Positions 10,116 through 21,265 are shown, numbered from the stretch's first letter. The stretch: DNA of 64,000 bases from Delphinapterus leucas (GCF_002288925.2 NW_022098048.1:19224220-19288219), one strand, 5' to 3'. Made by a program: numbers and translations. The notes: generated from the sequence alone by a model not told the origin.

Positions 10116-11190
10116 CTAATTTGGTGGTCTTAGTTTTACTTACCGGTTTATTTTGAACAATGGAATAATTTATTAATCAACATCTCACACTGAAGCTTGA
10201 TCTAAAAAACAGTGAAAAGAGCATCTCTGGTTGACGAGAGCCAGGGAGCCCCGAGCCCACCTGCCTGCCCTCACCGTAGGCAACTCACAGACCCCCTCCC
10301 CCAGGAATACAATACCAGTGGGCCAGCTCGCTCTCTCTCTTTTAAGTAAAGTTTATAATAATATTAGTAGGCAGAGTAACAGGACAATCAGCTCTCTCTT
10401 GGGAAAATAAAAGAAGAAGAAGAAAGAAGGAAAAGAAGTCCTAAAATAGACTACCTCCTCTGCTCCCCAGAGCCCACTGCCTCACCCAGACTGTCCTTCC
10501 CCACAGTGACCCATGGTCCATGCTGCACTTCACCTGACAGCGTGGAGCCACCTGTCCTAGTGCACAGTGCAAGGAACAGACATTTCCCAGCACCTGCGTG
10601 TCTGTGGCCTCCTCCAGCCAAACCCTGCAGTTGAACCGTTGGAAATGCACTGACCTTCCCATAGGAGATGACACCCTTCACTCATAGTGTTCACTGGGCA
10701 ATCAGATGCCATCCCAGTGACATTCTTCACAGCTGCTGGCCACAGCCTTTTAATTTCTCTGGTATTTCACCAGGGTGAAGCGGCCTCTGGCTATAGCATG
10801 TTTGTTGGTGTGAGCTGCGCTGGGCTCATCTTATGCTCCCCTTAGTCCAGGGTTTCACACCAACTTGTAGTCTGAGGGCAATGGAGCTACAGTTCAAAAT
10901 GTTCTCCTTCCATCTTCTGTTTGTGCTTTGAATTTTTATGCTCCTTTTGAGTGGCTTTTTGTCAACAGAGTATCACAGGACACGACTCTGCATGGAACAT
11001 GTCATTTTACAGATCACTAAAATAAGACCTAGAAGATCATGCAACTTGGAAATATTTGAGTCAGGTTGCCTTCTGAACTCAGTCTTTCTGATTCCAGATG
11101 GCTTTGTCCTGGACAAACATTGTCCAAGGATTAGAGTCTTCAACTCATAACAGGTCAAAGTCTGGCAGCAAGTCTCCCAAGTCACAGGAA
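10116..11190. other. Unassigned non-repeat stretch
   Basis: No gene recognised. It contains a purine-rich run (GAAGAAGAAGAAAG) near 10412-10436 and a moderately GC-rich part at 10450-10870. Overlapping open frames on the minus strand at 10441-10681 and both-strand frames at 10938-11185 have no recognisable domain. Confidence 0.5.
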
Positions 11191-11209
11191 ATCCTCCTGC
11201 ATCTTTTTT

Positions 11210-12180
11210 TCTTCCAGTTTTATTAAGAGATAAAGGACATAGAGCACTGTATAAGTTTAAGGTGTGCAGCCAAAAATAAATAAATAATGATTTGACTTAT
11301 ATACATCATGAAATAATTATCACAATAAATTTAGTGAGCATCCATCATCTTGGATAGATACAATATTAAAGAAATAGAAAAAAGTATTTTTCCTTGTGAT
11401 AAGAACACTTAGGATTTGCTCTCTTAACAACTTTCACATATAACGTACAGCAGTGTTCATTCCATTTACCATGTTGTACATTACATCCCTAGGACTTATT
11501 TATCTTAGAACTGGAAGTTCGTACTTTTTGAGCACCTTCATCCAATTCCCCCTTCCCCACCCCCACCTCAGGTAACCACAAGTCTGATCACTTTTTCTAT
11601 GAGTTTGTTTGTTTTTGAAGAATAATTGACCTACAACTGTTAGTTCCTGATGCACAACATAGTGATTCAATATTTCTACGTATTTCAAAATATTTAACCT
11701 GCTAAGTCCAGTTACCATCTGTCACCATACAAAGACATTACGTAGTTATTGACTATATTCTCCACACTGTACATTTCATACCCATGACTCACTTATTTTG
11801 TAACTGCAAGTGTGGTACCTCTTAATCTCCCTTACCTATTTCTCTCTCCCCACAACTCCCTTACCTATTTCTCTTTCCCCACAGCTCTTCCCTGTTTGGC
11901 AACCACCTGTTTGTTCTCTATTTATGACTCTGTTTCTGTTTTGTTATGTTTGTTTATTTGTTTTGTTTTTTAGATTCCACATATAAGTGAAATACAGTAT
12001 TTGTCTTTCTCTGTCTGACTTATTTCACTTAGTATAATATCCTCTAGGTACATGCATGTTGTCACAAATAGCAAAATTTCATTCTTTTTAATGGCTAAGT
12101 ACTATTCCATTGTGTATATATACCACATCTTCTTTATCCATTCCTCTATCAACAGGCAATTAGGTTGCTTCCATATCTTG
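11210..12180 (-). mobile_element. L1 3' part of a twin-primed insertion
   Basis: Reverse-orientation L1 3' UTR and ORF2 C-terminus. The poly(A) appears as a T-run at 11204-11210. Then come the 3' UTR and GGCTAAGTACTATTCCATTGTG (the MEYYSAIK region), ending in GGTTGCTTCCATATCTTG. The outer TSD is ATCCTCCTGCATCTTTTTT at 11191-11209, matched at 17 of 19 positions by 12560-12578. The other half of the same insertion follows in opposite orientation. Confidence 0.88.
11827..11884 (+). repeat. 29-bp tandem duplication inside L1 3' UTR
   Basis: Units 11827-11855 and 11856-11884 both start CTCCCTTACCTATTTCTCT and differ at two positions. This is a local duplication after L1 insertion or in its source copy. 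Confidence 0.85.
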
Positions 12181-12559
12181 TTAAAATGACCATACCCCCA
12201 AGACAATCTACACATTCAATGCAATCCCTATCAAAATACAATTTTTTTTCACAAAACTAGAACAAATAATCCTAAAATTTATGTGGAAAGACAAAGACCC
12301 CTAAAAGAGAAAACAATTTTGAGAAAGAACAAAGCTGGAGGTATCAGGCTCCCTGAATTCAGACTATACTACAAAGCTACAGTCATCAAAACAGTATGGT
12401 ACTGGCACAAAACAGCCACATAGATCAATAGAACAGAATAGAGAGCCCAGAAATAAACCCACACTTATGGTCAATTAATCTATGACAAAGGAGGCAAAAA
12501 TATACAATGGGGAAAAGACAGTCTCTCCAATAAGTGGTGTCATTGCAGCATTATTTGAC
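12181..12559 (+). mobile_element. Inverted 5' part of the same L1
   Basis: Sense L1 ORF2 sequence: CCCAAGACAATCTACACATTCAATGCAATCCC, TTTGAGAAAGAACAAAGCTGGAGG, and ATACAATGGGGAAAAGACAGTCTC. It stops at about 12539 and then jumps to CATTGCAGCATTATTT. That last piece belongs just upstream of the ATATGGAAGCAACC point at which the minus-strand part begins. An inverted 5' part inside a single TSD pair is the signature of twin priming. Confidence 0.85.
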
Positions 12560-12579
12560 ATCCTCTAGCATCTTTTTTA

Positions 12580-13865
12580 AAACCATGGATTTAAAAAAAA
12601 ATACAAAAAGATGTAAACGTGCAACCACCCTTTTATCCCTTTCCAAAATTCCTTTGTGTGAGGTCTCATGGAAGAAAGTGGTAACAAATATCTCCACGTG
12701 TAGATTTTGGAATCAAAGCAAGGCCATGCCGGAGAAATCATGGGTGCTTATATAAGAACTTTAACAGTTTTTCAGTGTCCACATCCTTCTGGTGTCAGCC
12801 TTTTGAGTCACTTAATATTTGTCACTGGGAGGAAAGATGTTCATCTAGGACCAGAGACAAAAAGCTATTTTTGGTGGAGTAAGTAGGAAACGTTCTATGA
12901 TGCCCAAAGTCACACTTTGAGTCTCAGATTCTGCTGTCAGGTTCTCCATCTTTCCATCATGGAAGTGTTTGGCTTTAGGTATTTCATCATAGTGGTAAAA
13001 GTATGCCCTGCCCGAAGAGAGGACAAAAACATCACAAACACGTGAGAGAGATTTCCCCACTGCATAAAGGAATAAATTATTATTTTGGCGAGTCCTCTAT
13101 CCTAAATAACATAGCAAGGCTATATCATCCTGATGTATGTGCTTAAGGATTCCTGTGCTTCCTTATAATTGCTTTCCCAGCAGCTCTTCCCTGTAAACTG
13201 TGAAGATGAAGGTTTGGTCTTATTCAGAGCACTAGTCCTCAACTCCTGTGCACAAGACACCCAATAAAAATTAGTTAAATGAATGATCTTTGAGTCTATT
13301 TTCTGTTATTGTAAAAATATTGGTTAGAATTATTGTTAATGTTATTTTCAAGTAACCAAAACACATGAAGCTGAAGCAAGACAGAAAATTTATTCCCAGG
13401 AGCAAACTGAAGCCAGAGGGTCTCTCTCTCCACCTCTTTCTTACCTCCTCTTCTTTCAGTTCCTGTCTGTTCCTTTGCTCACTTTTCTTTCCCACCACGA
13501 ACAAGCTTTCTCTGTCTCAGTCTGCAGGTTCACATGTCTTCATTCCAGCTATGTGGGAAAAATCAAAGAGATTTCATTTCCAATGTCAAATTTCTGAAGG
13601 AAGGATTTATGGGGTGACTGATCCCCCCTGGCTGAGTGAGTGGGAGCACATTGTGTCTGGCTGCTTTCTCCATGGTCGTCTGTGTGCATCTGCTGCAGGG
13701 CAATTCCTAAAAAGAGATCTGCTTCAGGTGCTTTCTGCTTATTCTTTTGTGTGATCTATTTGTTCATTTTGTTATTTTTTCCCATTTTTTCTATTCTTTG
13801 GTCTTTTCTTTCTCCTACCAATACTTCATACACTAAACATGTTAATCCTTCTATTTTGTTTTTTG
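12580..13865. other. Unassigned stretch
   Basis: Mostly non-repeat sequence with no recognised gene. A minus-strand open frame at 12845-13060 has an acceptor-like CTCTCTTCGGGCAG and is listed under findings. Frames at 13271-13504 and 13365-13754 overlap on opposite strands and show no domain I recognise. Confidence 0.45.
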
Positions 13866-13869
13866 AAAC

Positions 13870-14300
13870 ATTTTTCCAGTTGTATCAGCCACAAGTCAGT
13901 GCAGAAAATAGCAATCATTCTAGATATTTTAAACAGAAAGGGATTTAACACAGAGAATTAGGTGCTTGTAAAATCCCTGGAAGTTCTGTACAGACACCCT
14001 CTAGGCTGGGCCTCGGTGAATGACTCCTGCAATATCACAGAACTGATCCTTAAAAGTTTCTACGACATCTGCCACCATCAGGAAGAACAGTCCACTGCAG
14101 CTGTGATCCAAGAATCAGGAAGCCACCACCATCACAACACAAATGTCCCCTGACAACCACGAAGGTGGGGGTTAGACATGAATGCTGTTCCAGAAGACCC
14201 ACAGCTAAAAACATAACAAAACAAGTAGTCAAATAAACTTCCACCTGCACATCCTCACAGGAATGCATTAATGAGTGAATCTAATTTGAATCTACCACCC
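13870..14300. other. Possible decayed old repeat
   Basis: The phrase AACAGAAAGGGATTTAACACAGAGAATTAGGTGCTTG and the following text have the feel of an old mammalian interspersed repeat. I cannot assign a family or define ends. No gene is visible here. Confidence 0.3.
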
Positions 14301-14551
14301 TGGCTGCAAAGGGGCCTGGGAAATGTCTTCGTTTACCTTTTGACCTCTGAAGTAGAGGGAGGCCCGTGATCAGGAGGTGGGGAGAGATTCTAAGTGTCCC
14401 TCGACCACGTCTAACACACACACGCAGAGTATGTTCAGATTTAAATGTTACATAATCAAATTGGTCAGTCTTTCTCTTTGTAATTTTTTCTATTGTTTCA
14501 AAGCTTACAAAGTCATCGCACTCCAGAGAGGTTTAATAGTACTACATTCTG

Positions 14552-14762
14552 CGCTTCCCTGGCGGCGCAGTGGTTGAGAGTCTGCCTGCCGATGCAGGGG
14601 ACACGGGTTCGTGCCCCGGTCCGGGAAGATCCCACATGCCGCGGAGCGGCTGGGCCCGTGAGCCATGGCCGCTGGGCCTGTGCGTCCGGAGCCTGTGCTC
14701 CGCAACGGGAGAGGCCACAACAGTGAGAGGCCCGCGTACCGCAAAAAAAAAAAAAAAAAAAA
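14552..14762 (+). mobile_element. Young CHR-type SINE with exact 17-bp TSD
   Basis: Full-length SINE: CGCTTCCCTGGCGGCGCAGTGG head, B-box-like GGTTCGTGCCC, body to GAGGCCCGCGTACCGC and a pure A-tail of about 20. The direct repeat AATAGTACTACATTCTG at 14535-14551 and 14763-14779 is exact, so this is one of the youngest insertions in the window. Confidence 0.97.
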
Positions 14763-14779
14763 AATAGTACTACATTCTG

Positions 14780-15240
14780 GTTTCTTATTATCTTCTTATT
14801 GATACTGTCATTTGAAATGAAGATGGATGTGGAAACACAAAAGTGAAAATATTTGTTGGGGAATCGTAGATTTTTTGTTGTTGCTGAAAATTGTATTCAA
14901 CACTATTGTTTTTACGATTAAGAAGAAGATGATAAAACAGTAACAATATACAGACTAATTCAAATCTACTTTGGATTTCTGGTTACTGCACATGATTTGC
15001 TGTGGGCAAGTCATGTCCTAGAATAGGTACCAGTTAAATCTGATATGCAGTGTTTAATACAGAGGTGAGAAGTTATCCTCAACTTTGTGCTCTCACAAAA
15101 GTACAACTTTGTTTGTTCTCAAAGGACAGCTGGTGGGGCAGAAGCCCACAGGATCAGGAAAAACAAGGCAAGTCAGAACTCATAATCATTAAGTGATATT
15201 CTCTATCTCATGTGAAGCTTAATTCAGAAATGATTCCTTC
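14780..15240. other. Unassigned non-repeat stretch
   Basis: No gene or clear repeat is visible. Confidence 0.45.
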
Positions 15241-15243
15241 AAC

Positions 15244-15427
15244 AAAGACCTACTGTATAGCACAGAGACCTCTACTCAATATTCTGTAATAACCTGTACG
15301 GAAAAGAATTTGAAAAAGAATGGATATATTTATGTATAGCTGAATCACTTTGCTGTGCACCTGAAACTAACACAACATTGTAAATCAACTATACTCCAAT
15401 ATAAAATAAAAATTAAATTAAAAAAAA
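15244..15427 (+). mobile_element. L1 3' UTR, strongly 5'-truncated
   Basis: GACCTACTGTATAGCACAGAGA, TATTCTGTAATAACCTGT, CTGAATCACTTTGCTGTGCACCTGAAACTAACAC and ATACTCCAATATAAAATAAAAATT are the L1 3' UTR of this lineage, with an A-rich tail. A possible short target repeat (GATTC[C]TTC) is too weak to rely on. Confidence 0.88.
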
Positions 15428-15925
15428 GATTCTTCTTTTCTTGTAAGATTTTAACTTGAGGCTTTCCAAAATCATTAATTCTTTAAAAAAGAAGTCAGAC
15501 TCCCCTAAACTCTCAGAAGGCACTTCTTTTTTTCAGTAGTTAGAAGAAATCCCCCCCACCCCACCACACAGAGATTTGTTTTCATCACAACACACAGGCC
15601 ATGCTCTGCCTTCTCCTTGCAACGGCTGGGGGCCTGGATGCCAATGTAAGGAAATGTTTTCCAAGCAGTATGTCTCCCCACAAGTCCTGGGGCTGCAGCT
15701 GGCCCTGTGGTCCTTGGATTCCCCTCAGCACTACAGTTGGTTGGTTTAGTCAAATGAGGGCCCGCCCCAGCTGTTGCATCCTTGAGGAAATCAACCTTCT
15801 CTGCTGTGCCTTTCAGTAAGACTCTGTTGAGCAACTTTCACCCGTCTTTGTTGTGGACAATTATGTAAGCTTAGCCCTTTTGTGTGGTCTGCAGGGGAAA
15901 GAAAGTCATTGAGGCTGTATCCAAA
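15428..15925. other. Unassigned stretch, partly GC-rich
   Basis: Contains opposite-strand overlapping open frames at 15505-15834 with no recognisable product. No repeat identified. Confidence 0.4.
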
Positions 15926-15926
15926 G

Positions 15927-16095
15927 CAGAGTTTCCCAATCTTTACTAAACATTAAAATAACCTTCAGAGTTCAAAAAATAATAATATAGATACACCCAG
16001 AGATTCAGATTCAATGGTCCGGGATGATACCCAGGCATCAGGCTTTTTAAGTTCTCCCAGTAATTCTATTCTTCAGCCAGGGTTGAGAACCTCTG
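15927..16095 (+). mobile_element. MER5-type hAT DNA transposon
   Basis: CAGAGTTTCCCAATCTTTACTAAACATTAAAATAACC, CACCCAGAGATTCAGATTCAATGGTC and the closing GGTTGAGAACCTCTG follow MER5A/B. Diverged. Confidence 0.75.
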
Positions 16096-18084
16096 CCAAA
16101 AAAAAAAAAAATATATTGCCTAGCTCCAGTAACTACTTTGTTCTCATTTGCCTGAGATTTGTCTGGTTTCTTGTTTTAATACTATCTCACGGCCCAGGAG
16201 CCCTTCAGTCACAAGTAAACCAATACAGTTAGTCACCCTAGGCCTAAAAATCTCTCCTCAGATTTCTCCCAAGAAAGCCTGAGTCACATAAATGCGCAGG
16301 TTCTGTAATGATGCAGGAGACCCACACTGGTTTACATGCCCGAAGTCCAGGTTGCAGCTCTTCTGATACCCACCCCCTCCTGCACCAGCTGTGGCCCGGG
16401 GGTCACTCAGCTCTTCAGGGAGAGGGTTTCCTCCATCTTCTGCTCCCTCACTTCCATGTCATGGGGATCAAATGACTGCGCGCAGAACAGAAGGGGAAAC
16501 TGAGCTGGAGGAGGCCGCTGGGTCACTGATTTGGTAAGAGCTGTGCCCTGACTCTCAGTCCTGGCCGCCTTCTGCTGTGGCTGCTGGCGGGATGCGAGGA
16601 ATCCCCAACACCAGGGCTCACGGACCCCCACCCTGGGCTGAGAGCAAAGCAGGGAGCCTCCCGCCTTCCACACACTCCCTCAGTGTAGACGTTTAATGGA
16701 TAGTTTTCTTTGTTGTTCATCTGGAACTAAGGCCATCTTTACAATGTGTTCGGAGGAGACAGCTCCGTTTGTCCCAAGTCCTGGGCATGGGGGGTGGGGG
16801 GAGTTAGATTGTGCCTGAGGGGCTCTTGAAGGGAAGGTTCCAAGTCCTCCCATTTACCCCAGTCCTGTGATGTGGCCCAAGAATACGCATGGCCTCTCTT
16901 TGAGAAATGCTGTAGGAGAGCTTTGTAGCTGATTTTTTTTCATGTTTTATGTTTCTGAAATAAATATGAATATGTTTTATGTCATGCTGTTTTCATTTTA
17001 TCCCCAAACTGCCCCTAAATTAATGGCATTTCATAACCTGAAAGGAGCATTAGTATCCAGCAAATCAAAATATTCCTTTTAATCCCAGCAGCAGCCTTGT
17101 GCAGTAAGTAGCTTTTAGAAGATGGATCTTGGCCTGATGCCGCCAAGAGTCACCTCCAGGGCAGGAACCCCGGCGGCCCTCCAGGGCAGTAGAACATGCC
17201 CACGCGCCTCCTCCCCTGGGACCACTTGTCCTGCATGGACCCAGGTCTGCAGCTCAGACACTATTTTTGGAAGTTATTATCCAGCCCCACTCTCAAACTC
17301 TTCCATCTCAAAATTAAGCTACATGTCCCGCAAAATTACAGTGACCTTAAAACCGTGTTCTGTTCACATTTATAGTATCGGCCATTCCTATCATCGGCCA
17401 TTCCAGCAACAGAAACTTGGGACCAACAGACACTTCTGTGACTCAGGAAGAGAAAAGGGGCCCACAGCTCTCTGAGGTGTCCCCAAGGAGTCCAAGTACT
17501 GCCTGTCTTACATCCAAAGTTATTTGCCTTTTGACCACACACTCTCACAATAGAATCTTCAAATAAACTTACTTTTTAAAAACTTACTTTCAAAAATAAA
17601 TAAATAAGGGCAACTAGCGCCTTGTTTAAGTGATGTTCTCATCACAGTTTGAGCAACTTGGTAGAATCAACTTGCCTGTCTGGGGTTGAAGGAACAGAAA
17701 GAAACAGATTTTTAAAATAATTATTCATAAGATGTCAACTCTCATAACACAGTTTCTTGATTATCTACCGACCTGAGGGGCTCTTGCTCTGCTCTCAGAA
17801 TAATGTGTGACATAGTGACATCCGGATGGTCAATGGTCATGAGATATTTAGTGGGTTAGAGAGAAAGCTGGACAAGTAAGTCCAGCCTCAACTCCCCTTT
17901 GTCTGCGATCTGTTGGGACAATTCACGTAACATTTCAAGAGGTGCTTGGTAACATGAACTGAGAGTCTAAGATCCTAATCATTTATGGCCTAGGTGATAG
18001 GGGGCAAAAGATAAAAATGACCCAAGGAAAACATAGATTCTCTTCAGGGAAATTTTTAAGCATGGGGGGAAGTGCAGAATAAGA
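16096..18084. other. Unassigned non-repeat stretch, GC-richer
   Basis: The longest apparently repeat-poor part of the first third of the window. Parts at 16330-16900 and 17110-17260 are GC-rich. Open frames (16407-16673 minus, 17122-17475 plus) have no domain or exon structure I recognise. I call no gene. Confidence 0.45.
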
Positions 18085-18300
18085 GAAAATGGCTGCCAGG
18101 CAAATTTCAAGTCTCCCCCCTTGTCAGTGTTCTGGCTGTGTGACCCTGGACAAGTTACTTAAACTCTCTGAACCTCTTTTCCTATCTTAAAAATGAGATA
18201 AAATGCCTCCAAGGACCATGGTGATGATGAAATGGAATAATTCACATAAAGTATCTTGTGCATAAAAACATTATCAGAGTGATACTCAATAGTGAGATTT
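18085..18300 (+). mobile_element. MIR SINE
   Basis: The MIR core is clear: TCTGGCTGTGTGACCCTGGACAAGTTACTTAAACTCTCTGAACCTC followed by TCTTAAAAATGAGATAAAATG and the ATTCACATAAAGTATCTTGTGCATAAAAACATTATC tail region. Confidence 0.9.
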
Positions 18301-18404
18301 AAATATTAAATCATTATTTTATTTATGTTAAAAATTATTTTTCCATTTTGAACTCCTGACTTCCAAACATGTTTTGTTGAATATCATATTTTATGTGGCA
18401 TGTT

Positions 18405-18532
18405 TTTTGTTTTTTTTTCTTAAAGCCACACCACGCGGCATGCAGGATCTTAGTTCCCCGACCAGGATCGAACCCGTGCCCCCTGCATTGGGACCGTGGA
18501 GTCTTAGCCACTGGACTGCCAGGGAAGTCCCC
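18405..18532 (-). mobile_element. Older short tRNA-derived SINE
   Basis: Reverse orientation: T-rich tail, CCACACCACGCGGCATGCAGGATCTTAGTTCCCCGACCAGGATCGAACCCGTGCC, then GCCACTGGACTGCCAGGGAAGTCCC. The B-box region and head match the CHR/Bov-tA type, but the body is short. It is older than the 200-bp copies. Confidence 0.9.
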
Positions 18533-18711
18533 ATGTGTGTTGTTTTAAAGAACATAATGTGAGTAGAAATTCTGATTTAGAGAAATGTTCTGTGACTCTC
18601 AAAAGGCAATGACATTATTATACTTTTTTAAAATTCCTAGTGGATTTTATTTTAATTAATTTTAATTTTATTTTCTTGGGATAAATATTCATGTGTGTAT
18701 GTGCATACATT
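18533..18711. other. AT-rich stretch, nothing recognised
   Basis: No gene or assignable repeat. A palindromic TTTTAATTAATTTTAATTTTA run occurs near 18650. Confidence 0.4.
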
Positions 18712-18833
18712 TTAAAAAATTTTTATTGGAGTATAGTTGATTTAGAATGTTGTGCTAGTTTCAGGTGTACAGCAAAGTGAATCAGTTATGCATATACATA
18801 TATCCACTCTTTTTCAGATTCTTTTCCCATATT
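18712..18833 (-). mobile_element. L1 3' end
   Basis: Reverse complement of the L1 3' UTR tail: ATTTTTATTGGAGTATAGTTGATTTAGAATGTTGTG, TTTCAGGTGTACAGCAAAGTGAATCAG and CATATACATATATCC. Strongly 5'-truncated. Confidence 0.88.
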
Positions 18834-18869
18834 ATGTTTGATTTGAAGTTGTCTTCCAGGTTGGTTTCA

Positions 18870-19035
18870 GAAGGCTCAGGTCTTCCTCATGCTTCTGCCA
18901 CAAGTGAGCTAAGTGGCCCTGAGGGAAACAACCTATGTGTGATGGAGCGCTCATCTCATCTGTAATTTCGGTACTCTGACCTCCCCGCCCCCGCCCCCCG
19001 CGCCCCCACAGAGTTGCTGGCAGGACTAAGAGAAG
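18870..19035 (+). mobile_element. MIR SINE, left part, split by L1
   Basis: Decayed MIR: TTCTGCCACAAGTGAGCTAAGTGGCCCTGAGGGAAACAACC, TCATCTCATCTGTAATTTCGG, CAGAGTTGCTGGCAGGACTAAGAGA. The C-rich insert at 18983-19007 is extra. The MIR tail appears to continue after the L1 at 19346-19378 (GAAAGTGTGAAGCACTGTAAGC). Confidence 0.6.
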
Positions 19036-19345
19036 AGAATGGACTTGAGGACACGGGGAGGGGGAAGGGTAAGCTGGGACAAAGTGAGAGAGTGCCATGG
19101 ACATATATACACTACCAAACGTAAAATAGATAGCTAGTGGGAAGCAGCCGCATAGCACAGGGAGATCATCTCGGTGCTTTGTGACCACCTAGAGGGGTGG
19201 GATAGGGAGGGTGGGAGGGAGGGAGATGCAAGAGGGAGGAGATATGGGGATATATGTATATGTATAACTGATTCACTTTGTTATAAAGCAGAAACTAACA
19301 CACCATTGTAAAGCAATTATACTCCAATAAAGATGTTAAAAAATA
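19036..19345 (+). mobile_element. L1 3' UTR, 5'-truncated
   Basis: AGAATGGACTTGAGGACACGGGGAGGGGGAAGGG through GATAGCTAGTGGGAAGCAGCCGCATAGCACAGGGAG to TATACTCCAATAAAGATG and A-tail. It is close to the 3' UTR of the complete L1 (26272-26640 in reverse), so it is a relatively young copy. Confidence 0.9.
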
Positions 19346-19378
19346 TATATATGAAAGTGTGAAGCACTGTAAGCATGA

Positions 19379-20487
19379 GAAAGATCCTGGAGAGTCCAGT
19401 GAACTCTTGACACGTGTTTACATGCGTGGGCTTAAGGAACTGGGTGTTTGTTGAATACACATACTCTAGTGCCCCAGAGAGATCTCCTGGAGACACCAAC
19501 TTGGAACCAAAACTGCCTCCTGGACCCCACCTGTCTCCCTCCATATTTTACAGGGAGGTTGCTGTGTCTCGGCTCGTACCCTGGGCTGAGCTTCAGGTGG
19601 AGCCAGTGGCCCCACATCCTGTGCCCTGACACTACCCACAAGGTCATGGAATAAGTCCCACACAAAGAGCACCAGCTAGGTTGATGAATTTCCATCACAT
19701 AATTGTCATCCTTGCCCCACACACAGGGACCCGCTTTAGGAAGAAGTTCAGAACATCTAAGTTCAAAGGCCACCTGAGAAGGTAACACTGAACTATTCTC
19801 TCTGTCTCAACTTTCAGAAACCAGTGAAGAAAATGGATTCATAGGAAAGATATTCAAAGGGCCATGCTACCCATTTGGCTGTCTAAATCATGGCTCTTAA
19901 TCTTTCCATATGTGAGTATTCTTTATTAACCCCAAACTGTTGCTAGAACAGTAGTTTTATTTAGTGACCATTGATTAAGAAAATATAGAGTGATAATCAA
20001 AAATACTAACCACTACCATGAATTCAAAAATAGTATCATCAAAAATATATCTATACCTGTAAAAACAGCCATACATGTTTGTGTGAGATCTATTTATTTG
20101 GTCTGCAGGCAATGTGTGCTGAAGAAACTCTGAGGAAAGGTACTGAAGTCTCCATGGGGGTTTTGGACCCTGGTTGAGGATCACTGCTCCTAGTTTAAGA
20201 ATGTCAGGTCCGTGACCTCCTTAGCTTTGCTCCAACAGGAGTGTTTGACTCTGCTGTAGTTGAATGTGTTACCCTCAGATTTTATGGAAGTGTGAAGATT
20301 GACTGTTATGTTATCTAGTACCACTTATAAGCAGACAATGAATTTCTTTCAGAATTTAATGCCAGGAAATGCTTATATTTCCTGAAGAACTAGTATATTG
20401 TTTTTGTTTTTGTCAGTGTTGTTCTGGTTGTTGTGTCAGTGTGGTTAGGGACATTATTTTGAAAGTTAAAAGAAATAGGACTGGTAC
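19379..20487. other. Unassigned non-repeat stretch
   Basis: No recognised repeat or gene. Open frames at 19317-19788 overlap on both strands and have no domain I recognise. Confidence 0.45.
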
Positions 20488-20489
20488 TC

Positions 20490-20547
20490 TTGAAACTAAC
20501 ACAACATTGTAAACCAACTATACTCCAATATAAAATTAAATTTAAAA
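20490..20547 (+). mobile_element. Very short L1 3' tail
   Basis: TTGAAACTAACACAACATTGTAAACCAACTATACTCCAATATAAAATTAAATTTAAAA is only the last 60 bases of the L1 3' UTR. It is an extreme 5' truncation. Confidence 0.85.
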
Positions 20548-20741
20548 GGTTAGAAGGCCTTTAAAGACCGCTGAGGGCTCTTAAAACGAGTCAAGAGACA
20601 ATTTGCAAAAGATTCCACTGGTCAATAATCAGAATGAATTGAAATATATTAGATATGTATAAGTCCATGAGTTTGAACTGATTCCTTGACATCTTTGGAG
20701 GATGCTGGGGAATCAATTTATTATTTTAAAATCTGGTAAAT

Positions 20742-20812
20742 AAAGAGAAAGAAAGAAAAGAAAGAAAGAAAGAAAGAAAGAAAGAGAAAGAAAGAAAAAG
20801 AAAAAGAAAGGT
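20742..20812 (+). repeat. (GAAA)n microsatellite
   Basis: About 70 bp of GAAA units with a few GA and GAAAA interruptions. The pure run 20758-20783 is likely length-variable. Confidence 0.95.
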
Positions 20813-21142
20813 TGTTGAAGTTAATGAGCACCCAAAACTGCAGTGAATCAGGGTCTCCTACACTGAGTTGCACATGCAGAAAGGGAACATGAAAACTGGC
20901 ATTTTCTCCTTCCTATTTGTCCGTGTTGGACATTCCCTTTATTCACGTCGTGATACTCTTTCTGGTATTCCTTCATGCTAAAGCACAAATAAAATTGCTC
21001 TGTTTCTCAAGAAATAACTGTCTGGCATTAGTGTATGGTTTTGATTGCATAATGAGAATTGTTGAGGCAAGTGATAAATGAATAAAAGGATTCTGCCTGC
21101 CTACCCAGACAGAGACTTCTGGAGTGGCAGGTCATTGTCTGA
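20813..21142. other. Unassigned stretch
   Basis: No gene or repeat recognised. Confidence 0.4.
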
Positions 21143-21144
21143 TT

Positions 21145-21265
21145 CTTTTTTTTTAATTGAGGTGTAAATGACATACCATATTATATTAGTTTCAGGTGTA
21201 TAACACAATGATTTGATATTTGTGTATATTGTGAAATGATCACCATAATAAGTCTAGTAATTAGT
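21145..21265 (-). mobile_element. Old L1M 3' end
   Basis: TTTTTTTTAATTGAGGTGTAAATGACATACC, TTAGTTTCAGGTGTATAACACAATGATTTGATATTTG and TGAAATGATCACCATAATAAGTCTAGT are reverse-complement L1MA/L1MB-type 3' UTR. Confidence 0.8.

Noticed and set aside
14552..14660. tRNA gene
   Set aside because: The SINE head keeps A- and B-box-like promoter text but does not form a tRNA cloverleaf and is followed by the SINE body and A-tail.
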